Positions 53,085 through 61,952 of a stretch of 64,000 nt of DNA are shown piece by piece. This DNA comes from Actinomycetes bacterium. GTDB lineage: Bacteria; Actinomycetota; Actinomycetes; S36-B12. The notes under the pieces were generated by a model. It saw only the letters and a list, made by a program, of their open reading frames with translations, ran no database searches and was not told where the DNA came from. Within the stretch, counting starts at the first letter, position 1, and each line of letters starts with the position of its first letter. Both the position numbers and the translations under genes were made by a program. The stretch covers positions 1 through 64,000 of the forward strand of contig JAHEIZ010000016.1 in NCBI GenBank assembly GCA_024639145.1, read 5' to 3'.

Positions 53085-53615
53085 CTACTCCGCGGTGAGC
53101 GGGCCGTTCTTCGCCTGCGGGAAGTAGTTCTGCCCAATACCCGACGAGCGCTTCGGCACCATGACCGAACGGAACCACGACACGATCTCGTCGCCGTGCT
53201 GGTTCAGTCCACGAGTCTTCATGCGAATGATGCCCATCTCCGGCCGCGACGAGCTCTCACGCACGTCGAGGCAGATCGACTCTGCGTAGATGGTGTCGCC
53301 GATGTACACCGGATGGGTGAGCTTGATATCTGTCCAGCCGAGGTTCGCGACGGCGTTCTGGCTCATGTCGATGACCGAGAGTCCGAGGACGAGCGCGACG
53401 GTCAGGCCCGAATTCACGATGATGCGACCACCGGTGATCGGGTTCGACTCCGCGAGGTGAGCATTGAAGTGGTTCTGATTCGTGTTGCAGGTTAACTGCG
53501 TGAACCAGGTCGAGTCAGTCTCGGAGATCGTGCGACCGAAGGGATGCTGATAGGTCGTGCCCACCTCGAAATCCTCGAGGAAACGGCCGAGCTGCGCGGG
53601 AACGATGTTGGTCAT
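53085..53615 (-). CDS. MaoC-like hotdog-fold dehydratase
   Basis: The 176-residue protein starts TNIVPAQLGRFLEDFEVG and has a MaoC-type hot-dog fold: FGRTISETDSTWFTQLTCNT with Asp and His positions, NPITGGRIIVNSGLTVALVLG, and GDTIYAESICLDVRESSSRP. MaoC proteins hydrate or dehydrate acyl-CoAs; the substrate is unknown and no pathway genes are adjacent. An ATG 18 bases upstream is also possible. Confidence 0.82.
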   Translation of the reverse strand: MTNIVPAQLGRFLEDFEVGTTYQHPFGRTISETDSTWFTQLTCNTNQNHFNAHLAESNPITGGRIIVNSGLTVALVLGLSVIDMSQNAVANLGWTDIKLTHPVYIGDTIYAESICLDVRESSSRPEMGIIRMKTRGLNQHGDEIVSWFRSVMVPKRSSGIGQNYFPQAKNGPLTAE

Positions 53616-53677
53616 GCGTGCATCCTGCCGCATGAAGGCTCAACCCTGCGAGGGTTGGAGTGTGAGGTGCGCGACTG

Positions 53678-54064
53678 CTACTCGCCGTTGCGCTCGCGCC
53701 AGCGCTCTTCCATGCGATCCATGAACCCGGGCTTGGCCGGCTTCGCCTTGGCCGCAGGCTTGGCGGACGCGCCCTCAGCAGAACCGGGCACCACGACCGT
53801 GGTGCGGAAGGCGGAATAGGCCACTGCAGCGCCGAGGAGCATCACGACGAAACCGACGACGCCCAGCGCAATGACCATGGTCGCCACGCCGGCGAGCACC
53901 AGGCCCATGCCCGCGAAGATGGCGAGCACGCCCATCGCTGCCCTGCCGCGTGAGGCTCGACCTGCGGAGGTTGTGCGGAGGTTGTTGGCGAAGGTGGGAT
54001 CCTCGGCGTAAAGAGCACGCTCCATCTGCTCGAGGAGGCGCTGCTCATGCTCGGAGAGCGGCAT
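53678..54064 (-). CDS. DUF3040 membrane protein
   Basis: The ATG at 54064 has AAAGGAGG. The 128-residue protein begins PLSEHEQRLLEQMERALYAE, exactly the DUF3040 signature, then has two transmembrane helices (about 43-62 and 64-86) and a basic Ala/Lys-rich tail. It is an actinobacterial small membrane protein of unknown role, often near dcw genes. Confidence 0.88.
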   Translation of the reverse strand: MPLSEHEQRLLEQMERALYAEDPTFANNLRTTSAGRASRGRAAMGVLAIFAGMGLVLAGVATMVIALGVVGFVVMLLGAAVAYSAFRTTVVVPGSAEGASAKPAAKAKPAKPGFMDRMEERWRERNGE

Positions 54065-54166
54065 CGTGGCCTCCTTTTTCACTCGCAGTGGGCGGCGTAA
54101 CTGCCGTCCCCATAAATATAGGCGGGGTTCCCGACATTGGAAACCCCAGCACCCCCACGTGGCGGG

Positions 54167-55405
54167 CTATTCCGCCTCGTCGACCTCATATTCGACGAGG
54201 CGAGCCGGGCGCACCGCCTGGGAGCCGAATCGAGCCCTCAGGGAGTCGACGGCAAGCTCGGCCTCACGGTGGCCGAGCTCAGGCTCCCCCAGGGCCAGCT
54301 GCCTCGTGGCCTCATCGACCGGGATCAGGCCCTCGGCCTTCACCCCGACCAGGCGGATGCGGGCCCGTTGCAGGCCCAGGGCCTCGTAGAGCATGCGCGA
54401 GGTGTCGTAGAGCTCCTTGCCCACATCGGTCGGGCTCGCCAGCGTGCGCGAGCGCGTGATCGTGGTGAAGTCGGAGAATCGCACCTTGATGGCAATCGTG
54501 CGCGCGACGTAGCCGGCCCGGCGAAGCCGGCCGCCGACCTGATCTGCGAGGGCGCGTAGATGCGCATGGATCACCTCGGGATCATCGACATCGGCGCCGA
54601 AGGTCTCCTCATTGCTGATGCTCTTCTCCGGCTCATGCGCAAGCACTGATCGGTCATCGCGCCCCCAGGAAAGCTCATGTAGATGCGCGCCCGTGGCATC
54701 ACCGATTGCGCGCTGCAACGTGGCCACCGGGGTGTTGGCGATATCGCCGACCGTGCGCAGACCCAGGCGTACGAGCTGCTCCTCGGTCTTCTCGCCCACG
54801 CCCCACAGCGCGCCGACAGGCAGCGGATGCAAGAAGGCGATGACCTCCTGCTGCGGGATTACCAGCAGACCGTCGGGCTTGCAGCGCGTGGACCCGAGCT
54901 TGGCGACGAATTTGCTGCTCGCGACACCGACCGAGCAGGTGATGCCCTGCTCATCGGAGACACGTGAGCGAATCAGCTCGGCGATCGAGGTCGGTGACCC
55001 GAGCCTGCGCACGGCACCCGACACGTCGAGGAAGGCTTCGTCAAGGCTGAGTGGCTCGACGAGTGGCGTGATCGAGGCGAAGATCGCCATCACCCCGCGG
55101 CTGACCTCCGCGTATGCGCTGTGATCGGGCTCGATGAAGATCGCATTCGGCGCGAGCCGGCGCGCACGAGAGACGGGCATCGCCGAGTGAATGCCCAGGG
55201 CGCGTGCTTCATAGGTCGCCGAGAGCACGACTCCCCTGCCTGCACTGCCGCCGACCACGACAGGCAGCCCATGCAGCTCGGGGCGAGTGCGCAGTGACAC
55301 CGAGGCATAGAAGGCATCCATGTCGACATGCAAGATCGTGCAGCCGGTGTCGTCGGTACCCAGGCCGAGCGCGCCCTGCTGGCGGCGCACCTGGTTACGA
55401 CTCAT
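54167..55405 (-). CDS. dinB: DNA polymerase IV (DinB)
   Basis: A Y-family translesion polymerase of 412 residues. LHVDMDAFYASVSLRTRPEL holds catalytic Asp28 and Asp30; PLSLDEAFLDVSGA near residue 120 holds the remaining acidic residues; a helix-hairpin-helix region (LWGVGEKTEEQLVRLGL) and a little-finger domain follow. It lies 77 bases downstream of dnaE2 on the same strand, forming an error-prone repair set. Confidence 0.94.
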   Translation of the reverse strand: MSRNQVRRQQGALGLGTDDTGCTILHVDMDAFYASVSLRTRPELHGLPVVVGGSAGRGVVLSATYEARALGIHSAMPVSRARRLAPNAIFIEPDHSAYAEVSRGVMAIFASITPLVEPLSLDEAFLDVSGAVRRLGSPTSIAELIRSRVSDEQGITCSVGVASSKFVAKLGSTRCKPDGLLVIPQQEVIAFLHPLPVGALWGVGEKTEEQLVRLGLRTVGDIANTPVATLQRAIGDATGAHLHELSWGRDDRSVLAHEPEKSISNEETFGADVDDPEVIHAHLRALADQVGGRLRRAGYVARTIAIKVRFSDFTTITRSRTLASPTDVGKELYDTSRMLYEALGLQRARIRLVGVKAEGLIPVDEATRQLALGEPELGHREAELAVDSLRARFGSQAVRPARLVEYEVDEAE

Positions 55406-55482
55406 ATGCCCATCATCCTGTCTCGGTTGTCGGTAAGGGGTTATTCACTCGCGCCAGGGCCGCGCACTCATTGCAGCAGCCC

Positions 55483-58400
55483 CTACTCACTGGCACCCGG
55501 GCTGCGATGCCACAGCGCCGACGACGGCTTGCGCACATCGCCACCGGCCGGCCGCACATCGGCATACGGTGACTGCCGATAGCCGCTCGAATGCACCAGC
55601 ACTCGCCGACGCGGGGCATCGGCCTCAGGCTGATCGCCGTCGATCATCTGCCACACCGCTGCGGCGCCACCCTCCCGCCAGATCTCGCGCACCTGGCCGA
55701 GCTCCCAGCAGCCGGTGGCTCGCACCGAAACCCCGCGCGGGCCGGTACGCCGCACGAACCCGCGGATGAGCATCACCCAGGAGCCGAAGACACTGCTCGC
55801 GAAGTCACCTTGTGCATCATCGAAGAAGGTGGCATCGACCGGGCCGGTGGAATCGTCGAGGGTCACGAAGATGACACGGCGACCGCTGCGCACGGGCGGG
55901 GTCTGCACCGCGACCTTCACCCCGGCGATCAGCACCTGCTGCTGCGACCTGCAGTTCACCAGCGAATCAGCATGCGTAGTGCCGATCGAGGAGAGCAGAT
56001 CGGAATAGAACTCCATCACGTGATGACTGACATCCATGCCGAGAACATCGATCTCGGCACGCACCCGATCAGCGGCACTCATCTCCGGCAGGCCCGACGG
56101 CGCGAGATCAGCCAGGTCGTCAGCGAGGTCGAAGGTCAGCTGCGCTGTGCTCACGCCGGTGCCCATGCGTTCGAGATCGGCCACCTGCAGCAGGAGATCA
56201 CGACGAGTGAGCGCACCCCGGCGCTGCGTGCCGCCGAATCGATAGAGCGAGTCGAAGGCACCAGCGACCACGAGATTCTCGGCCACCGGGCGCGAGATGC
56301 GTGCGCGATGCCACAGATCAGCCAACGAGGTGTACGGGCGGCCGTTGATCACTCGCTCGACTTCGCCGTCACTGATGCCCTTGACATCACTGAGCGGAAG
56401 ACGGATGCCCTGCCGACCCTCGTCGTCGACGACGAGCCGATAGACGTCATCGGAGTCATTGACGTCGAGACCATGGATCTCGACACCGAAGTGACGCGCA
56501 TCGTCAAGGATCAGCCGCTTCGGATACATGCCCGGGTCATGGGTGAGCAGGCCCGCGTAGAACGCCGCCGGGTAATGGGCCTTCAGCCATGCCGACTGAT
56601 ACGTGGGCAGGGCAAAGGCCGCGGCATGTGCCTTGCAAAAACCGAAGGAGGCGAATGCCCGCAGTACCTCCCACACCTGCTCGACGACGTTCAGCCGATA
56701 GCCGCGACGCAGTGCGGCGGGATAGAACCAGGCACGCACATCATCGAGCCCCTCGGAGGAGCTCATCGACCGGCGAATCTCATCGGCCTCGGCCAGTGAG
56801 CAGCCGGTGCACACCGCGAGGATGCGCAGCACCTGCTCGTGGAAGACCACGACGCCGTAGGTCTCTTCCAGCGCGGGCCGCAGGTCATCGTGCAGGTACT
56901 GCGGTTCGCACCACCCCTGCCGCGCGCGCAGGAAGGGATGGATCATGTCGGACTTCACCGGGCCGGGGCGAAAGAGCGAGATGTCGGTGATGAGATCACC
57001 GAAGGTCTCGGGCGCGAACTTGCCGATGAGCTCGCGCTGCCCCGGTGACTCGATCTGGAAGCAGCCCAGGGTGCGCGTCGTGCGAATGAGCTCGAAGGTC
57101 GCCGGGTCATCGAGACCCTCGGAGTCGAGTTCGATGACCTCACCTGTCACCCGCTCGGTCTCGGTGATCGCATGCGCCATCGCCGACTGCATGCGCACGC
57201 CGAGCACGTCGAGCTTGAGCAGACCCAGGCGCTCGACGTCATCTTTATCGAACTGACTCATCGGGAAGCCGGCGGCACTGCGCTCGACCGGCGTGCGATC
57301 GAGCAGCGTGGCGTCGGAGAGCAGGACCCCGCACGGATGAAGGGCAACATGACGCGGCAGGCCATCGAGGCCTTCGACGAGCGAGAGGAAGGAGTCGAGC
57401 TCACCGCGTGCCGCCATCCGACCGAAGCCGGAGGACCGCAGCTCGGGAAGATCGGCGAGGGCAGCGCGTGCCTTGCTGGCACGAATATGCGGGAAGGACT
57501 TCGCGAAGGCACCCACCTCGCCCGGTGGCATGCCGAGTGCAGCGCCAACATCGCGAATTGCATGACGTACGCGATAGGTCTCCATCATCGACACGCATGC
57601 GCAGCGCTCTTCGCCGAAGCGCTCGAGGATCCAGCCGTAGATCTCCTCGCGGCGCGCTGACTCGACGTCAATGTCGATATCGGGCAGCTCGCGACGCAGT
57701 GGCGACAAGAAGCGCTCCATCAGCAGCCCGTGCCGGATCGGGTCGACGCCGGAGATGCCGAGCAGGTGATTGACGAGACTGCCCGCACCAGAGCCTCGTG
57801 CTGCTACGCGCACGCCGCGATCGCGGATCAGTGCCACTACCTCGGCGACGGTGATGAAGTAGCCGGCGAAGCCGACCTCGGTAATCGTGCGCAGCTCGGC
57901 TTCGAGCCGATCGACTGCCTTCACCCGCTCGCTCTCACGCGAGTAGGTACGCGGGATCGCATCGAGACAGCGTGAACGCAGTAAGTGATCGGCGTCGTGA
58001 TCGGCAGCAACACCGCCAAGGGAGATCTCCAATTCGGGGACGAAGACTCCTCCGATGCCCAGGTCGGCAGCGGGATCAAGTGCGCACTGCTCGGCCACCG
58101 CCATGGTCTCGTGATGCAGTGCTACGGCGCTGGTGCCCGCAGCACGCGCGATCTCCTGCGCGATCTGCGTGAGCTCGGCTGATGACTTCAGGTAGGCCTC
58201 GCCGTTATCGCGCTCGACCTGTGCGGAGGTGAGCGGAACCAGGCGCCGTGCGGCGTCGAGCACATCAGCGACGCGCGCCTGCTCGCTATCGCGGTAACGC
58301 ACGGCATTGGTGAGCACGGCACGCACCTGCTGCTGGCCGGCGAAGGCGAGCAGCCGGGCGGCATGGGAGGTGGAGTGACGATGACCGGAGCGCCGGCGGT

Positions 58401-58968
58401 GCGAGGTGATCGCGAGACGCAGATCAGGCCCGAAGATCTCACGCCACTGATCGAGTGAGCGTGCAGCCGCGCGTTCGCCGTGGGTATGCAGCTGCTGCGC
58501 GACCTCGGAGTCGGCTCCGAGCAGGGCGATGACACCTGCGTGATGGCGACCAAGGGCCTCGTAGGTGAGCACGGTGCGCCCGCGCACCTGGTGCGCAGCA
58601 CTGACCAGTCGGCAGAGCGATGCCCAGCCCTGCGCACCACGGGCGAGCAGGACGATGCGCGCACTGCCCTCATCGACGAAGGCACCGCCACGTGCTGGCG
58701 TGCGCCGACCCGTGGTGATCACTGGTGCTGTGTGCGCGGGTTCAATGGCGAGATCGACTCCGAGGATCGGTGCGATACCGGCGCGCTCGCAGGCCAGTGC
58801 CCAGCGCACGGCGCCGTAGACGCCATCGCGATCAGTGAGCGCAGCGAATGACTGGCCGTGCTCGGCTGCACGCTCGATCAATGCGTCAGGGGTCGATGCC
58901 CCGTATTGCAGGGAGAAACCGCTTGCCACCTGGAGGTGGGCCCAGTCATTACTCATCAGTGTTCGCAT
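55483..58968 (-). CDS. dnaE2: Error-prone DNA polymerase DnaE2 (ImuC)
   Basis: The 1161-residue protein is a C-family polymerase lacking proofreading: an N-terminal PHP domain (HLQVASGFSLQYGASTPDAL), ARGSGAGSLVNHLLGIS near 390-405, the catalytic PDIDID at 429-434, then QIESPGQRELIGKFAP and a C-terminal OB-type domain. It makes damage-induced mutations, in many bacteria with ImuB. No ImuB gene is here; dinB follows instead. The start is the ATG at 58968 or the ATG four codons later; neither has a strong ribosome site. Confidence 0.94.
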   Translation of the reverse strand: MRTLMSNDWAHLQVASGFSLQYGASTPDALIERAAEHGQSFAALTDRDGVYGAVRWALACERAGIAPILGVDLAIEPAHTAPVITTGRRTPARGGAFVDEGSARIVLLARGAQGWASLCRLVSAAHQVRGRTVLTYEALGRHHAGVIALLGADSEVAQQLHTHGERAAARSLDQWREIFGPDLRLAITSHRRRSGHRHSTSHAARLLAFAGQQQVRAVLTNAVRYRDSEQARVADVLDAARRLVPLTSAQVERDNGEAYLKSSAELTQIAQEIARAAGTSAVALHHETMAVAEQCALDPAADLGIGGVFVPELEISLGGVAADHDADHLLRSRCLDAIPRTYSRESERVKAVDRLEAELRTITEVGFAGYFITVAEVVALIRDRGVRVAARGSGAGSLVNHLLGISGVDPIRHGLLMERFLSPLRRELPDIDIDVESARREEIYGWILERFGEERCACVSMMETYRVRHAIRDVGAALGMPPGEVGAFAKSFPHIRASKARAALADLPELRSSGFGRMAARGELDSFLSLVEGLDGLPRHVALHPCGVLLSDATLLDRTPVERSAAGFPMSQFDKDDVERLGLLKLDVLGVRMQSAMAHAITETERVTGEVIELDSEGLDDPATFELIRTTRTLGCFQIESPGQRELIGKFAPETFGDLITDISLFRPGPVKSDMIHPFLRARQGWCEPQYLHDDLRPALEETYGVVVFHEQVLRILAVCTGCSLAEADEIRRSMSSSEGLDDVRAWFYPAALRRGYRLNVVEQVWEVLRAFASFGFCKAHAAAFALPTYQSAWLKAHYPAAFYAGLLTHDPGMYPKRLILDDARHFGVEIHGLDVNDSDDVYRLVVDDEGRQGIRLPLSDVKGISDGEVERVINGRPYTSLADLWHRARISRPVAENLVVAGAFDSLYRFGGTQRRGALTRRDLLLQVADLERMGTGVSTAQLTFDLADDLADLAPSGLPEMSAADRVRAEIDVLGMDVSHHVMEFYSDLLSSIGTTHADSLVNCRSQQQVLIAGVKVAVQTPPVRSGRRVIFVTLDDSTGPVDATFFDDAQGDFASSVFGSWVMLIRGFVRRTGPRGVSVRATGCWELGQVREIWREGGAAAVWQMIDGDQPEADAPRRRVLVHSSGYRQSPYADVRPAGGDVRKPSSALWHRSPGASE

Positions 58969-59000
58969 CTCGCCAGCAGTACAGAAGGAAAAGGGGATGC

Positions 59001-59047
59001 CAGTGAGCTGGATTCGACACGGGAGGACGCCCGAATCCAGCTCACTG
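59001..59047 (-). terminator. Perfect 16-bp hairpin upstream of dnaE2
   Basis: CAGTGAGCTGGATTCG and CGAATCCAGCTCACTG pair without mismatch around a 15-base loop. Reading the minus strand it is followed by GCATCCCCTTTTCC. It lies in the gap between the HEPN gene and dnaE2 and could be an attenuator or a terminator. Confidence 0.6.
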
Positions 59048-59126
59048 ACGCAATCGGCCCGGAGTACCGACTGGAATCGACAGCGTTACTCGCTGCCGGG
59101 ATTGAGGTACGCGCTACCTGACGGTG

Positions 59127-59540
59127 CTACGCAATACCGAGAATCGACACGATGCGCACGAGGAAGGCATCCGCATCGCGTACGAGGTCATTGGCCTCAC
59201 GAGTCGAGACGCACTTCACGCCGGCCTCGGCAGCCGAGCGTTTCTTGGCACTCAGGGCAAAGAACTCCGACCACTCGGTGAGCTCGGGAGCAACAGCGGG
59301 AAGTACCGCCCAGACACTGCGCACCTGACGGCGGCGATGATCAGGTTCGGTGCGAGCCGCGACCACGGCAGCAGCAGCGCGGAGGGCGCACAGATGCGCC
59401 GCGACATACCGCTCAGCCGGATCGGTGGCGATATGCGCTTCGGTCAGGCTGCGCCGCGCCAGGATCACGAGGTCATAGGTGGCGGTCGGAAGGCTCTGCA
59501 GGGGGGTGACTGCGGGTGCTGCCAGGGTCATGGTCGACAT
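59127..59540 (-). CDS. SAV_6107-type HEPN protein
   Basis: The 137-residue helical protein fits the SAV_6107-type HEPN family of actinobacteria: YDLVILARRSLTEAHIATDP, ERYVAAHLCALRAAAAVVAAR, then VLPAVAPELTEWSEFFALSA. HEPN domains often act as RNases, but this family lacks an obvious catalytic RxxxxH. GGAGAG precedes the ATG. It lies between the DUF6504 gene and dnaE2. Confidence 0.78.
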   Translation of the reverse strand: MSTMTLAAPAVTPLQSLPTATYDLVILARRSLTEAHIATDPAERYVAAHLCALRAAAAVVAARTEPDHRRRQVRSVWAVLPAVAPELTEWSEFFALSAKKRSAAEAGVKCVSTREANDLVRDADAFLVRIVSILGIA

Positions 59541-59559
59541 CGGTCTCTCCGTCTTCTCG

Positions 59560-59835
59560 CTAATCGATAACCCGCAGCAACCTCCAGCGATCGGAGGTCA
59601 CACACAGGTCGTACACACCGGATGACCCGGTACGCGTGATGGCTTCGACCCGCCAGACAGTGCGCCGTGCCGGCGCCCCGTGACCCTTCCCGTGGTGTGA
59701 CCACCACGGCACTGCCTCGACCCAGGACTCGAGTACCTCGCGAACGAGGTACCGCCGACCCCGCCAGCTGAAATCAACCGGCCCCTGCCCATCCGAGTGC
59801 ACCTGCACTCGGCCGTAGTAGCGATGACTCACCAC
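59560..59835 (-). CDS. DUF6504 family protein
   Basis: The 91-residue protein is Trp/Arg-rich with VDFSWRGRRYLVREVLESWV, RRTVWRVEA and GVYDLCVTSDRWRLLRV, the DUF6504 pattern commonly found by dnaE2-dinB. It begins with GTG behind GAGGTA. It is the first gene of the SOS set; function unknown. Confidence 0.78.
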   Translation of the reverse strand: MVSHRYYGRVQVHSDGQGPVDFSWRGRRYLVREVLESWVEAVPWWSHHGKGHGAPARRTVWRVEAITRTGSSGVYDLCVTSDRWRLLRVID

Positions 59836-59860
59836 TACCTCGCATTCATCACCATCCTGG

Positions 59861-59891
59861 GACCGGGCCCGGGGTCGAGGCGGGCCCGGTC
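59861..59891 (-). promoter_or_regulatory. GC-rich hairpin in the SOS operon leader
   Basis: GACCGGGCCCG and CGGGCCCGGTC form a perfect 11-bp stem with a 9-base loop, 26 bases upstream of the DUF6504 GTG and downstream of the LexA box. In the mRNA it would be a strong structure in the leader. Confidence 0.5.
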
Positions 59892-59938
59892 TCAGGTAGT
59901 GCCACCGGGTAACCGCGACATCACCCGGCGATCGATCT

Positions 59939-59958
59939 ATTCGAACACCTGTTCGAAT
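59939..59958. promoter_or_regulatory. LexA (SOS) box
   Basis: TCGAACACCTGTTCGA (59941-59956) is a perfect match to the actinobacterial LexA operator TCGAAC-N4-GTTCGA, extended by AT on each side. It lies about 104 bases upstream of the DUF6504 gene and should place this gene, and probably the HEPN, dnaE2 and dinB genes, under SOS control. Confidence 0.85.
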
Positions 59959-60012
59959 ACGAGAACAGTATCCCCCACCCCTGACATCGTCAATCCCCTC
60001 GGCCGAACTCCC

Positions 60013-61905
60013 CTATTCGGAGCGGAAGTCGCTCATGGGCCGCCGTACCCACGCCACCCGTGAGGCATTGAGGATCGCCAGCACGTCGATGACCTCCTGG
60101 CAGATCGCCCCCACGATCGGCGGCAGGATGCCGAGTACGGCAAGCACCATCCCCACCGAGCTCACGATGATTCCGCCGATCGCCGACTGCAGGGCGATCC
60201 GGCGCATCCGACGCCCGATATGCATGAGCTCATCGAGACGGTCGAGAGAGGAATCGAGCACGACCGCATCAGCCGCCTCAGCCGTGACGTCATTGTTCTT
60301 GCCGAAGGCAATACCGACGGTTGCGGCCGTCATCGCCGGAGCATCGTTGATGCCATCGCCGAGGAAAGCCGTCGGCGCCGCCAGCGTGGCCTCGCGTACC
60401 ATCTCGAGCTTGCGCTCCGGCGAGACCGAGGCGTGTGCCTCGCTCAGTCCGACGCGATCAGCGAGATAGGTGACCTCGCTGCTGCGGTCACCGGAGAGCA
60501 GCATCGTGCGCACGACACCATGACGACCGTTGAGATGAGCGATGAACTCGCGAGCGCCCTCGCGAGGCTCGTCACGAAAAGCCAGGGTTGCCGCGTACTC
60601 GCCATCAACCAGGATCACGCACTCGAGACCGACCGACTCCGACGGAAGCAAGGCAGCGAGCTGCGGAAACGCAGATGACATCGCCTTGCGCCCGGTCACC
60701 GTCACTCGACGGCCGTCGACTAAGCCCTGCAGCCCGTGACCAGGCTCCTCCGAGACCTCATCAGCGGGAAGCACCGCCAGATCACCGAGTGCTCGCATCA
60801 CGGCCGAGGCCAGCGGATGACGGCTGTACTGCTCAAGCGAGGCGGTCAGCCTCAGCACCTCATCGCGCTCGAAGCCCTCTGCCAGCGTGACCTCCGCAAG
60901 GGTCGGCTGCCCGTAAGTGAGCGTGCCCGTCTTGTCGAAGATCATCGTGCGAGCAGTGCTGAGCCGCTCAAGCATCGCGGGGTCCTTGATGATGATTCCG
61001 TTGCGCGCCGCGAGCGAGATCGCACCGATAATCGCGACAGGCACGCCGATGAGCAGCGGGCACGGCGTCGCGATCACGACGACGGCGAGGAACCTATTCG
61101 GATCCCCGCTCACGACCCAGCCGGTGATCGCGAGCGCGAGCGCGATCACGGTGTATCCGGCGCCGAGACGATCGGCGAGTCGCCTCATCGGCGGACGCTG
61201 ACCCTCGGCCTTCTCGAGAACCCCGACGATCTGCGCATAGCGACTGTCCTGCGCGCGCTTGCCGGCACGCAGCACCAGCAGCTGCGTGCTGTTGATCGCA
61301 CCGGAGAGCACCGAGGAGCCCGGCACCTTAGGCACGACATAGGGCTCGCCCGTCAGATACGACTCGTCCATTGCCCCGCGACCTTCGATGACCACGGCAT
61401 CGACGGGGCAGATCTCATGCGGAAGCAGCACAAGCACGTCATCGACGTCGACCTCGGCAACAGTGACCTCCTGTAGCGAGCCGTCGGGCAGGCGGCGGTG
61501 CGCGAGGGTCGGCGAACGACGGGCAAGGGCTTCAAGCACCGCGGAGGCACGCGCGGAAGCAGCCTCCTCGAGAGCCTCGCCGCCTGAGAGCATGAGCGCG
61601 ATGATCACCGCGACCCACCATTCGCGCAGCAGGGACGAGGACACGAGCGCGAGGAGGCCGAGCAGGTCAGCGCCAAACGTGCGATGAACAGCATCGCGCA
61701 CGACGCGCCACAGCAGCGGAATCCCCACGACAGCAGTGGCCAGGGCGAGAGGGATCGACGGCCAGGGCTCGGCGACCTCGGCCAGGCTCAGGACGGCAGA
61801 GACGGCCATCGCGAGGAGCGTGCCGATCGCGATGCGTCCTCGGGTCGAGTGAGCGAGCGCACGCGCATAAGGCAGGACGCCGAGGCCGGCACGTGGTTCA
61901 CTCAT
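60013..61905 (-). CDS. P1B-type heavy-metal-transporting ATPase
   Basis: The 630-residue protein pumps a metal cation using ATP. It has eight predicted helices at most, TGE (185-187), the metal-site motif TPCP at 280-283 where most P1B pumps have CPC or SPC, the phosphorylation site DKTGT at 324-328, SRHPLAS and GDGINDAPAM. No N-terminal GMxCxxC metal-binding domain is present. The metal is not clear; the TPC motif is found in a small subgroup (P1B-5-like). Divergent from the 61953 gene. Confidence 0.9.
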   Translation of the reverse strand: MSEPRAGLGVLPYARALAHSTRGRIAIGTLLAMAVSAVLSLAEVAEPWPSIPLALATAVVGIPLLWRVVRDAVHRTFGADLLGLLALVSSSLLREWWVAVIIALMLSGGEALEEAASARASAVLEALARRSPTLAHRRLPDGSLQEVTVAEVDVDDVLVLLPHEICPVDAVVIEGRGAMDESYLTGEPYVVPKVPGSSVLSGAINSTQLLVLRAGKRAQDSRYAQIVGVLEKAEGQRPPMRRLADRLGAGYTVIALALAITGWVVSGDPNRFLAVVVIATPCPLLIGVPVAIIGAISLAARNGIIIKDPAMLERLSTARTMIFDKTGTLTYGQPTLAEVTLAEGFERDEVLRLTASLEQYSRHPLASAVMRALGDLAVLPADEVSEEPGHGLQGLVDGRRVTVTGRKAMSSAFPQLAALLPSESVGLECVILVDGEYAATLAFRDEPREGAREFIAHLNGRHGVVRTMLLSGDRSSEVTYLADRVGLSEAHASVSPERKLEMVREATLAAPTAFLGDGINDAPAMTAATVGIAFGKNNDVTAEAADAVVLDSSLDRLDELMHIGRRMRRIALQSAIGGIIVSSVGMVLAVLGILPPIVGAICQEVIDVLAILNASRVAWVRRPMSDFRSE

Positions 61906-61952
61906 AGTGTCGATTGTCCTCCACCGTCGACAAGATGAACGGGGTGAAAGAC

